NCBI RefSeq assembly: GCF_004359215.1
Contig: NC_090621.1
Span: 4,975,840 to 5,039,839 of the forward strand
DNA from: Bremia lactucae
Lineage: Eukaryota > Oomycota > Peronosporomycetes > Peronosporales > Peronosporaceae
DNA: 64,000 nt
Direction: 5' to 3'
Shown here: positions 51,782 to 61,560 of the stretch, in pieces
Layout: each line of letters opens with the position of its first letter
How positions within the stretch are numbered: position 1 is the first letter of the stretch
Notes under the pieces: model-generated
Database searches by the model: none
Told to the model about the DNA's origin: nothing
The model's input: the letters and a program-made list of their open reading frames with translations, nothing else
Program-made: the position numbers and the translations under genes

Positions 51782-52224
51782 TGTAACGGGCTAAAGTTGC
51801 CTTTTTGTTACACAAAACCATTAAGTTCACTTTTGTACTTAACGGGATGGTTATTTTCTTTGTGTAAAGTAATTAGACTGTGGTGCACAAGTATCCTACC
51901 CTTGTGTATGTGATGCACATAGGTGCATTCACATTGGAAGCGATGACGGCTAGCGACATCCGTAAGCCGAGGTTTCAGGTAATAGCTCGCCACGTAGGAA
52001 TGCACATCTGTAGAAGCGGCGTCTATTGATTGGTTAGACGTACTTATATTTACTCGATTAAATATAAAGTTAGTCTTAAAAACTACTTCCTAGCTGACAA
52101 GTGCGCACGTAGAGCCTTAATTACCGCTTCCGTGACCGGGTTTTTACTAAGGTACTTAGTTCGATCTGTGAGGTCGCTTAGGCGCCCACCAACTACCTCA
52201 CTGCACGTGAGAAATGACGGTCGA
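51782..52224 (+). repeat. LTR1, 3' LTR of E-7
   Basis: Starts TGTAACGGGCTAAAGTTGCC after purine-rich GAGTGGCGTGG. Contains CCCTTGTGTATGTGATGCAC, GTCTATTGATTGGTTAGACG and CCAACTACCTCACTGCACGT. The last part (to CGCCTACA) is replaced by LTR2 at 52225. Confidence 0.75.
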
Positions 52225-52495
52225 TGTAACGGGGTTTCCCGTTACATAAGTTTCATCTCCTATAAGAGGAATCTTAATATTATTTTCTATGAGAGGGAAT
52301 AAATAAAGAAGTACAAAATCATTATCTTGATTAATTTTGACTATAATAGTTCTAATATTAGCAAATTTGGTAATATTGATGCTCTTTTCATTGGTCGATT
52401 TATGTCTGAATAAACCCCGCCAAAAGTTTAAGGCACAATTGTGCGGTGCGCAAGGAGGCGCCAAACTTAGTTAGTTAGTAGTATAATAAGTTTAG
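52225..52495 (+). repeat. LTR2 copy
   Basis: Starts with the palindrome TGTAACGGGGTTTCCCGTTACA. Body as at 12429 (TTAATTTTGACTATAATAGT, TTGGTAATATTGATGC, GTGCGGTGCGCAAG). It leads directly into gypsy B RT codons at about 52500, so most of the element's 5' half is missing. Confidence 0.65.
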
Positions 52496-52977
52496 TAGAT
52501 TCCGTTCACAGCAGTAAGCACCCCAAGCGGTATGCTCGGGAGTGGCTAGTTCAGTTTGGCATAATTGCGTGGGTACTTGTGCAGGTACGCCGGTTATCCG
52601 AGGAACTTTATAAGTCCCTTTACATCGACTGGAACAGGCCAATCGGTGATCACCTTGATCTTTTCTGGATCCGGGCCTACACCGTGTTTTCCCACGGTGC
52701 ACTCAAGAAGTGGTATTTCGCTTGCAGCGCATATACACTTCTTGAGATTTGCATACAACTTGTGCTTACGCTTAAGTGTAAGAACCTTTCAGACGTACAT
52801 CCGATGTACTTCAACATCCGAATTTTCGTTTTTGGCTCTGCTGTAAACGAAGACGTCATTAAAATAGCTCGGTGCAAAATCCCGCACCGATCCAACAGAT
52901 TGGTTACACATCTGTTATGTCGCAGAAGCATTTCTATGGCATGCAGTACAGCTTTCTTCTTTGTTGAAAAAATGTAA
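52496..52977 (-). pseudogene. Gypsy B reverse transcriptase with inverted segment
   Basis: 52500-52545 reads RT on the plus strand (PFTAVSTPSGM in mixed frame). From about 52560 to 52977 RT continues on the MINUS strand: QKHKLYANLKKC-type codons, PLLECTVGKHGVGPDPEKIK, VITDWPVPVDVKG, LHKYP; the catalytic box is YFND. After 52978 the plus strand resumes with RNase H. So a 418-bp block is flipped in place. Confidence 0.82.
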
Positions 52978-53520
52978 ATTAATTAGTAGTCATTGAACGC
53001 TGATTGTCAGCGTTCCTTTGAGGATATCAAGCAAAGATAAATGCAATCGCCACGATTGGCGATTGCTAACTAAGGTCGACCTTATCATGTGGTTGTGACG
53101 CCAGAGATTTTGCTATTGCACCAGTAAGGGTTCTGTCTTCAACATTACTCGACGACGTAAGAAGAGCCTTTTCAAGAAGATAAGGCTCTTAAAAGGTTGA
53201 TAGCTTACCTTAGAAAGCCATCCCAACAATCCTTATAAGGAAGTCGAAATTGTATTAATCCTCAGCAGATCGATACGCAACACGCAATAGGTTACTGTAT
53301 TACACAGCCATTGCTGGCGACACACCTCGAATCGTCATATCTCCACCCATAATGATTTGCGATTACGCATCCTGTATGAGTGCCGCGCTCCACCAATAAG
53401 TGGTCATAGTGGACGTGCAAACGCCTATCTCACAAAAAGTCGTGACTTCTACTGCCACGCCAGTATAATTTCGTAAGCAAAAACATACGTGCTTGCGAAG
53501 TTTGTCAAAGGGTGAAGCCC
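52978..53520 (+). pseudogene. Gypsy B RNase H remnant and H2C2 finger
   Basis: NADCQRSFEDIKQR near 52995, then a frameshifted YHVV.DARDFAIA (first Asp). The remainder of RNase H is deleted; from 53130 the tether reads FQEDKALKRLIAYLRKPSQQ. H2C2 codons (RLRILYECRAPPISGHSGRA, YDFVSK in a nearby frame) run to about 53520. Confidence 0.78.
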
Positions 53521-54100
53521 AGTGCTTAATTCCGTGCTCCCATACAACCTCTGCCTGTTCCGGCAGAGTGTTGGCAGTCTGTATCCATGGATTTCGTCTT
53601 CGGATTTACCAGAGACGAACATAAGAATAAATTATATTTTTAATTTTAAAAACTTAGTATGGTATTCTTGTTTTGGTTGATCGTTTTAGCGGAATGGTAC
53701 ATCTTGCTGCAGTACCGGAGTTGATCACAACCAAGGGCTGTGTTCGTGTCTTCGTTGACACGATATTTCGACTCCATGGGTTACCCCACGAACTGGTCTC
53801 AGATCGAGACCCTAGATTTACGGCGGAATTTGGCAATCTGAGTTTAAATCACTTAGGACACAGTTAAAAATGTCGCTTTCTGATCATCCTGAAACAGATG
53901 GTCTGACGAAGCGGTCAAACCGTATTCTCGAAGAGATCCTTCACGGATACGTCCACTCTTTTAAGAGTTCAAGCGAGATCTTGCCGATGGTTGAATTTGA
54001 CATCAACAAGTTAGTGTATGCTTCTACAAAGCATACACCATTATTCGTGAATGGCTTACGTCACTCACGTATACCTACCCTGTTTGAGAGTAACTGTTGA
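53521..54100 (+). pseudogene. Gypsy B integrase core
   Basis: SMDFVFGFTRDEHKN near 53585 (first Asp); a 27-bp AT-rich insertion at 53630-53656; frame 53673-53867 VDRFSGMVHLAAVPELITTK, GCVRVFVDTIFRLHGLPHEL, VSDRDPRFTAEFGN (second Asp); frame 53870-54100 LSDHPETDGLTKRSNRILEE (Glu of QTERSNR is Lys), HGYVHSFKSSSEILPMVEFD. Confidence 0.87.
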
Positions 54101-54900
54101 CGAAGAAGGGAGAGGGGATCGCTCGAGCAAAGGACCTTATAGCTCTTGCTTATCACGCATTAGCGCTAATGTCAATGCGAAGGATACCGATGTGAATTTA
54201 ATTAACATTGAAGTGGACAAACTCAGAGATAACAATAATAATATTACTAGCTTTGACGACGATGCTGAAAGACTCAGCGTCGAAAATATTATTAATGAGA
54301 GCGATAATACTCTCAATTCCGAAGAGATTAATATCTTCACAGTGCGAGCCGGTCGACCTGAAAACAAAAATAAAACCGAGTCAGCAGGTGATTTCCTGTT
54401 GGCTAGAGCAGCGTTGGTCCATTTCGTACAGGATTCCATCGCTGATGCGATGGACCGACAATAACGGAACTCTTACAAAAATGAAAGAGCAAACTTAATT
54501 TCATTTAATGTTAATGATCTAGTCCAACTTTGTACGGTAAATCGACCAAACAATAGTGACGAATGTAGGCCAAGCGATGGACGCCGTTGCTGTCGGTCAC
54601 AACATCCCATTGCAAACCAACAAGCCTCTTGATTAGGTATAATAAATTACTGCCCAGGAATATCGGCCTGTTTCGTGTACTTCAACTGGGATGAGACGTG
54701 GTTTCTAAAGATCTCAATGTTCAGTAAAGTATTCTCTTGGGTCCTTTATTTGCTAGGCGTCGCACATCATCCATTACGTGTACGCATCGCCAAGGCAATG
54801 CGTACATGATCGAGATGCCTCGTAGCATGCGTACGCATCCTAAGTTTTATGTTGGGCGATTCCGCTCGTACCATTAGTACGAGGTTCTTCCGATTCTGAA
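54101..54900 (+). pseudogene. Gypsy B integrase C-terminal tether
   Basis: Frame 54051-54464: SRISANVNAKDTDVNLINIE, an Asn/Asp-rich spacer, RAGRPENKNKTESAGDFLLA, VHFVQDSIADAMDRQ. The GPF-type module follows in broken frames (LLPRNIGLFRVL at 54650 and YMIEMPRSMRTHPKFYVG at 54805). About 120 bp near 54660-54780 are foreign to the other copies. Confidence 0.8.
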
Positions 54901-56565
54901 TTACACCGAAACAATCAAGGGCACCCGCCAAAGCCTAACGGTTCCAAGCCAAAGACTCAAATCTCGGAACAGAGTCTGATTCTTTTGAACCAGACGATCC
55001 ACTCTTACCTCTAACGCAGAGATCTTCTGACGAGCTGTCACCAGCCCGTTTTGCTGGGACTGATGTGTCATTTCGTTTGCCAGTTGATCAGCCGCAACCT
55101 GCGCAATTTTCTCAACTGGTCACGAGAAACATTATCAACCGTCACCGCTAACTCGCGGCGACGGGATCGCTCGTGATAAATAGCCTCCCTAAAAAATAAA
55201 GGGTGTGATCCAAATCACGATGTTGATTCGGGCCCGTCAAACGAGGCGAACCCGATCTTTCCTTCCCCTCCACATCCATTGATGGGTGAGAAGCGTTTTC
55301 TTGTTGAAAGCTGCTTGAGCCACCGTGTGGCAAAGGGGGTTCGAACGAGTTATCTCGTTCGTTGGCGAGGGTATCCACCCTCGTATGTTAGTTATGAACC
55401 TCATTCCCAACTGATGTTGGACTTTTCGGGTCTCGTCTTGCAGTACAACACCCGATCGTCCAACATCAGTTGACCCAACCTCATCGGCAGAAGGCCCATC
55501 AGAGAACAAGCGCTTCCGGCGCTCGCAAAAGGATTAGAGGTTCTTAATTATTTGACGCATCTGTTATAGGATGAGAGTCCTCCAATTGGGATATTTGAGG
55601 GAAAATGCTTCGCTTCATGAGGGGCATGACCTGCACCCTTAAAACAGCATGGACATGAGTCCCCCCACGAGACGCATGGAATCTCTGCCTCTCCAGACAA
55701 ACAGTGCAAGCACCGACTCAGGTCCTTTCTGGAGCCGTTCGCGGAAATCATATAGCTTGTCAAGCCAGACCTCACGGCCTATGTTTTGTACATTCTGTAC
55801 AAATTCTCCGCAACCTTTGAACAAAGATTTGACATCCTTTACCCGTTTACAAGTGTACCACAGATGCCGGAAAATAGCATCGATGGAGAATTCCGTTTCA
55901 TAGTCACCAGGCTTGTGAAGCCTGGATGAGTCGAATATGATATTGATCGTTGGTCATGGGCAACCAAGGCCTCTTTTTAGAAGCGAACCGCAAAGTTTTG
56001 CGGTCCCTTTCCTATTGGTTCATATTAGCGTTAACGCTAACTTGGCCCTTGGGCGATCACATGAATCACTCCTTTCCTGGTGATGCATACTAGCAGCACC
56101 AGCAGCACGCTTCCCTTCGCGACCACTTAGTTCCTGGTGACGCATACTAACGTCACCAGAGTTATCACCCGCGGTGTCGTCTGATAATGACTTCCACCAA
56201 AGATGTCCGACGAGTCGAATAACCTCGTGATACCCTGCCTGGTTGTCACGTTAGAGCCCAACGGTTTAACGGACTCGGCCCTGGGTGATCAGGTGACCTT
56301 TTAAGTAGCTACTGAGTCAGCCGATCCCGGTGACTTGGTCCAGTCAACTACAATTGATGTAGCGCGTGACTTGTCACCATCACCTGACATGTCATCAACA
56401 GATGACATGTTGCAATCACCTACAATGGGAATAGAAGGTGATGCATTCCCTGCAGTAGACGCATTAGCCTCTACTGAAACATTTGTCTTACTGATAGCTA
56501 CCTGATCCGTGCACTGCCAGCTTAGCGGCCTCACGGCCCACGCGCACAGACTTGGTCGTCGCCAT
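54900..56565 (-). pseudogene. AO-1b: antisense ORF of gypsy B
   Basis: ATG at 56565 reads MATTKSVRVGREAAKLAVHG. An acidic Ser/Asp/Pro-rich region follows (56510-56300: NASTAGNASPSIPIVGDC, SVDDMSGDGDKS). Central part 55903-55548: FSIDAIFRHLWYTCKR, VWLDKLYDFRERLQKGPES, EIPCVSWGDSCPCCFKGAGH. It crosses the chromodomain (DTLANERDNSFEPPLPHGGS) and continues to a helical tail (TARQKISALEVRVDRLVQKN near 55030-54975). Collinear with AO-1a and AO-1c. Broken by frameshifts. CPCC and W-L-D/Q-K/R-L are constant. Confidence 0.65.
55200..55475 (+). pseudogene. Gypsy B chromodomain
   Basis: Frame 55279-55473: GEKRFLVESCLSHRVAKGVR, TSYLVRWRGYPPSYVSYEPH, SQLMLDFSGLVLQY. No stop in the domain; the DSWEP Trp is Tyr. 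Overlapped antisense by AO-1b. Confidence 0.87.
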
Positions 56566-56625
56566 CTTGATTTTGGTCAAAATCAATAATGCGAATACAA
56601 TCGTTATTTTGACTTTAATTAATTA

Positions 56626-57039
56626 TGTAACGGGGCACTTCCGACTTGTACTGCTTCAGCCAAGTCCAAGCGGTACCACGCGTCACTTCGCGTACACTAG
56701 TACGTGAATAGGATGTCTCTCTTTACTGCACTTGCTTTAAAGAGGGCCAAAAGTATACTGCATCTAATATTATTGAGTTCTTTTGTTTCTATCTATTAAA
56801 AGCTAACTTTATCATGTACTAATACAAAACATGTAATAAAGTCTTATCTGTCTCTCTTTTTGCGCGCGTCCAGTGCTGACTAGACCGCGGAGCAAGTAGG
56901 TATAATGGCTTATATCTACCTATGAATAAGCTTCCCGAATACTACAATGTAAAGTAAAATTCTCCGAATATTATCTACCTTTTAGATAATATATAAACAG
57001 CCTTGAGTGTCAATTTCATGTGGCGAAACACCCGTTACA
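56626..57039 (-). repeat. LTR4, 3' LTR of gypsy C
   Basis: 414 bp with inverted ends: minus strand runs from TGTAACGGGTGTTTCGCC (57039) to GCCCCGTTACA (56626). TTATCTAAAAGGTAGATAAT at 56970-56990 and a TATATA stretch nearby may be promoter elements. A polypurine tract precedes it on the minus strand. A 93-bp piece of the same LTR is at 21505-21597. No target-site duplication seen. Confidence 0.75.
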
Positions 57040-57055
57040 TCACACCTCCCTTAAA
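57040..57055 (-). promoter_or_regulatory. Polypurine tract of gypsy C
   Basis: Minus strand reads TTTAAGGGAGGTGTGA immediately before the LTR4 TGTAAC start. Position and purine content fit the plus-strand primer of an element running on the minus strand. Confidence 0.65.
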
Positions 57056-57180
57056 AGACAATCACTCTGGCTGTCATTGAATAGAGTGGTCATTATAGGA
57101 CCACTTAATTGAAAACGGTGTTGATTGGTCAGAACTATCATTTTCAATTCTATCGCCTGGTAAACGAGTCCATGCGGTAA

Positions 57181-58999
57181 GCGAATAGTGCGGGACCTTC
57201 GGCTGCGGTACATGCAGCAGCGGCCGACGCATCATCGTTTTTTACGATAGACATTTCGTTTGCCTTAATACCCTCTTCTCCCACAACACTAGATGTTGCG
57301 GGTGCACGTGGTGAAACACCACGTGAATGCGACCCCTCTTTGGAGGTCGACTATGAATGCGAGTCGGACGAAATGGCCGACTCGAGGAGAACAGAACAGT
57401 CGCCTGGTCGTCGTGAGGCGGCTGACTATGAGCTTTCGAATGAGTGAGCTCAATACGGATAGACGTGCATATAGCCTTCGCTATAGCATGTTTGGTTTCG
57501 ACGATGGGGATGATTTCTCATCGCCAGCACCGTCTCCCGTGCCGTTTCCCGCACATATTTCTGTGCGTGGTGATGACGATGACGTAAGCCATCGTTAAAC
57601 ACACAATACGGATAGACGTGCATATAGCATTCGCTATAGCATGTTTGGTTTCGACGATGGGGATGATTTCTCATCGCCAGCACCGTCTCCCGTCCCGTTA
57701 CCCGCACATATTTCTGTGCGTGGTGATGACGATGGCGTAAGCCATCGTTATACACTTCTTGTGGTACCCCTGCTTTAGTGGGTACCACTCAGGGAAGCGT
57801 AGACACTAAAATGTCTCGTCTTCTCTCTTGCACCTGAGAAGAAGCCGTAGCTTTTGCCCGAACGGCTAGTCAGTAGCTTGTCTAGAGATACTACTCCTCA
57901 CAAATAATATCCCTTAGATATTGCGACAAAGCTACATGGCCTTGATGTCTGCGTGAAGTACTTTTGCGCGGAGGAAGATTTTATCTCGATCCTTTTCTTA
58001 AGCATCGATGGTATTGTGGCAACAACAAGCGAGATAAATTCTCGCTAATGCTAGCCTGGAGCGCGCTTATTCGCTATTTCAAAATCGTTGGGAGCGAAGC
58101 CTGGCTTCAAAGACTTGACGCGATTCGCGTTCGGTTTGAAAAACGAACTCAAACCGGTGCAAGTTTTAAACTGCATCGATTGTCTCGTGAGGCAGGATTT
58201 CCTTGCCTCACTTGGGGTGATATCTGTCCGTGTTGTGTCGACAACACGAAACGGGTGAAAGGGGTTTCTTTGCCCTGGGGAAGGGCTCTCATCTCTATCG
58301 AGACGCGCAATGCGATTAACGTGTTGCAATCAATTTTCATGCGCCGGAGGCACGTGTTTTTTATGGACCTTCTGATCCATCGGATGGGTCTCTTCATACT
58401 GACGGACGAGGCCCTAAACGTCAACAACTCTCTGGGAACGAGGCTCCCAGCTGTCATGCAAAGTTCGATAGCCGGTCCAGCGAACAAGATAACTTATTCG
58501 CTGCCCCTTTATATCACGGTGGTTTACAATACGTTCCACAAGAAAACGTTGACCACCGTGGGAATCCACTAATGGTTGTGGTGGGGCAGGGGGGAAATTA
58601 GGTCCGACCTATGTGTCGGATCTAGAGTCGAAGATCGACAAACTCGACCACTACCTTTATGTATTGGATGGGGGTCTTGATCACGAACGCGGTATGTGTC
58701 ACACGTTGAAACATACGGTGCAGACTCACAGTATCGAACGGTTGGAAGATCGTTCGAAGAGTGCGTACTAAATGTTGGATTACGAATGGAATAATCACGC
58801 TCTTCGTGACGAGCTGTCGTCTGCTCGTCGCGATTTCGAGCAACTTCGGATTCGGCATGAGAATCTCCAGACTCAACATGAGAGTCTGGTTCGTGATCAC
58901 AAGAATCTATTAGGGATTCTTGAAAGGGGTGGTCAGATCCGTCCGCGGAAGAAACCACTTACTGATGGTACGGGCGGAGTCGACCAACGTAAAGCGTAG
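57181..58999 (+). CDS. AO-1c: antisense ORF of gypsy C, best preserved copy
   Basis: Gene opposite to gypsy C pol, inside the element between LTR4 and pol. The N-terminal part (57181-57450) has no ATG and reads DECDPS/DYECESDE-type acidic sequence, then a 51-codon tandem unit (MFGFDDGDDFSSPAPSP). An uninterrupted frame of 202 codons, 57964-58572, reads GGRFYLDPFLKHRWYCGN, EAWLQRLDAIRVRFEKR, KLHRLSREAGFPCLTWGDIC, PCC, ALISIETRNAINVLQSIFMR, then crosses the chromodomain antisense. One base out of frame, 58574-58999 gives a coiled-coil-like tail (YVSDLESKIDKLDHYLYVLD; LSSARRDFEQLRIRHENLQT; GGQIRPRKKPLTDGTGG) with one stop. AO-1a and AO-1b share all blocks. Cys-rich centre plus coiled coil; no family known to me. 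Not gag: gypsy C gag is at 62739-63926. Confidence 0.65.
57452..57757 (+). repeat. 153-bp in-frame tandem duplication in AO-1c
   Basis: Units 57452-57604 and 57605-57757, differing at only a few bases. 153 bp is 51 codons, so the frame (TDRRAYS.RYSMFGFDDGD) is kept; unit 1 ends in a stop where unit 2 reads Tyr. Confidence 0.95.
58340..58560 (-). pseudogene. Gypsy C chromodomain
   Basis: Minus codons 58549-58375: QRFLVERIVNHRDIKGQRIS, YLVRWTGYRTLHDSWEPRSQ, RVVDV, stop, GLVRQYEETHPMDQKVHKK. The best chromodomain of family A/C: cage region and SWEP intact, one late stop. AO-1c is open on the other strand through the whole domain. Confidence 0.87.
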
Positions 59000-59450
59000 G
59001 ATGCGTTCGCATCCTTTGTGGCAATTCTATTGTGTATGCATTGCCTCTGTGATGCAGTACACGGAATAGCTTAAATAACTTGGGTAGTAGTTACTACTAT
59101 CCACTCTAGTGACTACATGTTTAGGAAAGTTTACGGTAGACTGTACTACTAGATCAATAATTTAAAAAAATTTTAAGAACATTTGCTCTTCCATGTTTGT
59201 CTGCGATCCGTTTCTGCCGGTTCATCGCGTTAGCAATGGAATCCTGAACGAAATGGACTACTGATTCTCGATCCAGCAGAAATTTCTCTGCTATTTCATT
59301 TGTTTTATCTTTTTCAGTGCGCACAAAGCGCACTGCCATAAGATATTTATTTCTTTGGATGATGTCATTGCTTCGACATCGACACCATTTGCGTTTTTAA
59401 TAACTTCGACACGTGATGAGCATGAGCCAGAGATGGCTTTATTCGTGCCA
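58561..59450 (-). pseudogene. Gypsy C integrase C-terminal tether
   Basis: Frame 59339-59154: EKDKTNEIAEKFLLDRESVV, HFVQDSIANAMNRQKRIADK, as in A and B. 59150-58960 is degraded and the GPF module is not recognisable. Frame 58958-58569 is open for 129 codons (His/Ser/Asp-rich) on the pol strand, opposite to the AO-1c coiled coil. Confidence 0.75.
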
Positions 59451-60060
59451 GTCCTCCCCCCTTTAACTAGAGATCCCTCTAATAGGGTGGGTATGCGTTG
59501 TAGACGCATGCACCGAATTCATGATTGCAAATTCGACGAGCTCAAAAAAACTCGCTTTAATTCGGATACGATTGGACGTAACCTCAAAGTATCTCTTCGA
59601 GGACGCGGTTTTCGCGTTCCGTCTGACCATCTGTCTCTGGATGATCAAAAGCTGACTTAGTCAGCCGTGTTTCAAGAGTCGGAACTCGGATTGCCAAAAC
59701 TCCGACGTGAACCGTGGATCTCTATCGAAGACTAGTTCACGGGGTAAATTGTGGAGTCTGAATACCGTGTTGATAAAGACATGGGCAAAGTTCGGAGCCG
59801 TGATTGACTCTGGTACTGCAGAAAAATTTACCATCTTGCTGAATCCGTCTACAAAAACAAGGATTCTATTGCTTTTGTGGTCGTCTTCGGTAAAACCGAA
59901 GACGAAGTCTATACATACAGACTGCCAACATTCCCCCGAAAGTGGTAGAGGTTGAAGAGGTGTACGGAATAAAGGGTTAGCTTCACCCGTTGACATACCT
60001 AGCAAGCACGAAAGTACTTGCACACGTACTGGCCAGTATATGTCGCGACTCACTGTGAAA
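59451..60060 (-). pseudogene. Gypsy C integrase core
   Basis: Frame 60053-59661 (130 codons): SVCIDFVFGFTEDDHKSN (first Asp), LVFVDGFSKMVNFSAVPESI, LPRELVFDRDPRFTSEFW (second Asp). After a stop, DHPETDGQTERENRVLEEIL (Glu) near 59640-59580 and LVEFAIMNSVHAST at 59540. The full D,D,E set is present but split by a stop and frameshifts. Confidence 0.9.
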
Positions 60061-60360
60061 TAAGTTTTTTCACGTCCACGATGCCCACTTTATTGGTGCA
60101 TCCTGGCACTTATACATGATGCGCAAGCGCAAATCATCGTTAGTTGGGACGACGACACGCGGACTGTCGTCGGCAATGGCTGTGTAGTACAGTAATGCCG
60201 TTGCGTGTTGTGTATCGATCGGATGACGATCGATTTAAAGCCAATAAATTTTGAAAGCTTTATTGGATGGATTCATCAATTGATCCATTAAACGCAGAAG
60301 GTCTTTATTTTCGTGCAGGCTTTCTTTATGTCATAAAACAGAGTTGACGACGGAACACTT
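60061..60360 (-). pseudogene. Gypsy C H2C2 finger and tether
   Basis: Minus codons include PTNDDLRLRIMYKCQDAPIK and GHRGREK-type sequence at 60165-60075, the zinc-finger His part, and CVLACYVN for Cys. Broken by TAA near 60060. The upstream tether codons (FYDIKKACTKIKTF) are at 60350-60300. Confidence 0.7.
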
Positions 60361-60830
60361 TTAAAGCGTGTTACAACAGTGGGATATTTTTTCACTGTTG
60401 GAGTGCGCTGTCGGTTCAAAATCGAGTCGGCGTGATAACGCGTCAGCGACGACATTAAATCGTCCTGGTTTATATTCCACGGAGAAATTATACTCCGCAA
60501 ACGAGGATATACACCTCTTCATTCTTTGCGAGAAGTGTGTTCTGTTTACGGCCGTGCGAAATGACGAATAGTCCGTATATACGATGAACGGTCTATCTCC
60601 GAGGAGATAGACCCTAAATTTAGCCAGTGTATATTTCATGGCAAGGTGTCCCTTATCATGACTGGGTAATTGCGTTCAGCTGGTTGCAGCTGACGCGATT
60701 GGTAACAGACGACGCGCTCCGCGCCGTCTGTATCTAATTGCATAAATGCACAGCCGATTGCGAAATTGATGGCGTTACAGACCACATGGAATGGTCTGTC
60801 AATCGCCAAGATGGGTGATTGCATCAAGCT
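60361..60830 (-). pseudogene. Gypsy C RNase H
   Basis: Frame 61199-60636 ends with FHVVCNAINFAIGCAFMQLD (the Asp of CDAS is Asn) and VVCYQSRQLQPAERNYPV. Frame 60639-60361 continues MKYTLAKFRVYLLGDRPFIV, YTDYSSFRTAVNRTHFSQRM, VEYKPGRFNVVADALSRRLD. TDHASLR is TDYSSFR. Almost continuous. Confidence 0.88.
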
Positions 60831-61560
60831 ATGCTTTATTTCCTTCAAAGGAACACTTTCAATCAGCGCTCCATTACCATTCCTCGTCTTTTTCAAGAGA
60901 CATGAGAGATGAATTGTCATCTCGGAATAATAGCGCGAGTACTTGTGCAAACACGCCGCTAGTTCAAGGAACTTTCGAAGTCCCTTGGCATCGACCAGAA
61001 CTAGCCAGTCGGTATTTGCCTTGATCTTCTCGGGATCAGGGCGCACGCCGTGTTTACCGACGATGCACCCAAGAAGTGGTACCTTGCCTGCAGCGAATTT
61101 ACACTTCTTGAGATTTGCGTACAACTTGTACTTTTGCATAAGTGTAAGAACCTCAAGAACGTAAATTTTATGAACTTCCACGTCCGTCTTTCCGTCCATA
61201 GCCCGGCTATGGACGAATACATAGTCGAAATAACTCGTTCGAATTCTCGCACTGTCTCAAAAGATTTGTCACGCATCTGTTGAGTGTGACGGGGCGTTCC
61301 TAGCCATTTCCAAAGCATCCCACTGGGAGCGCTCACTGCTGTGTACGGGGATGTCCCGTTCACGCATAAGGATCTGATAAAATCCGTCCATTAGATCATA
61401 GACAAAAAGGTGGTGCTCTCTGACATACCGTCTATAATTACGTCTTTCATAGAATCGGCTTTTGAACCGGTACCGTTGCAGCATCCAGCTTATTGAGTGC
61501 GTGCACTATCCGCCACCCCCAGTGGTTTTTCGCGCACAGAAGGTCGGAGAGCTATGTGGG
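60831..61560 (-). pseudogene. Gypsy C reverse transcriptase
   Basis: NKLDAATVPVQKPILW-like codons near 61490-61440, then frame 61484-61269 LFVYDLMDGFYQILMRERDI. Frame 61363-61001 TAVSAPSGMLWKWLGTP. The catalytic box near 61220 reads Y-F-D-Y instead of Y-F-D-D, before FVHSRAMDG. The thumb is open: LTLMQKYKLYANLKKCKFAA, GKHGVRPDPEKIKANTDWLV, LRKFLELAACLHKYSRYYSE. Least decayed RT, but the active site is altered. Confidence 0.87.

Noticed and set aside
54137..54439. 100-codon minus frame (Ser/Leu-rich) opposite gypsy B tether
   Set aside because: Antisense shadow of the Asn/Asp-rich integrase spacer; lies beyond the AO-1b end.
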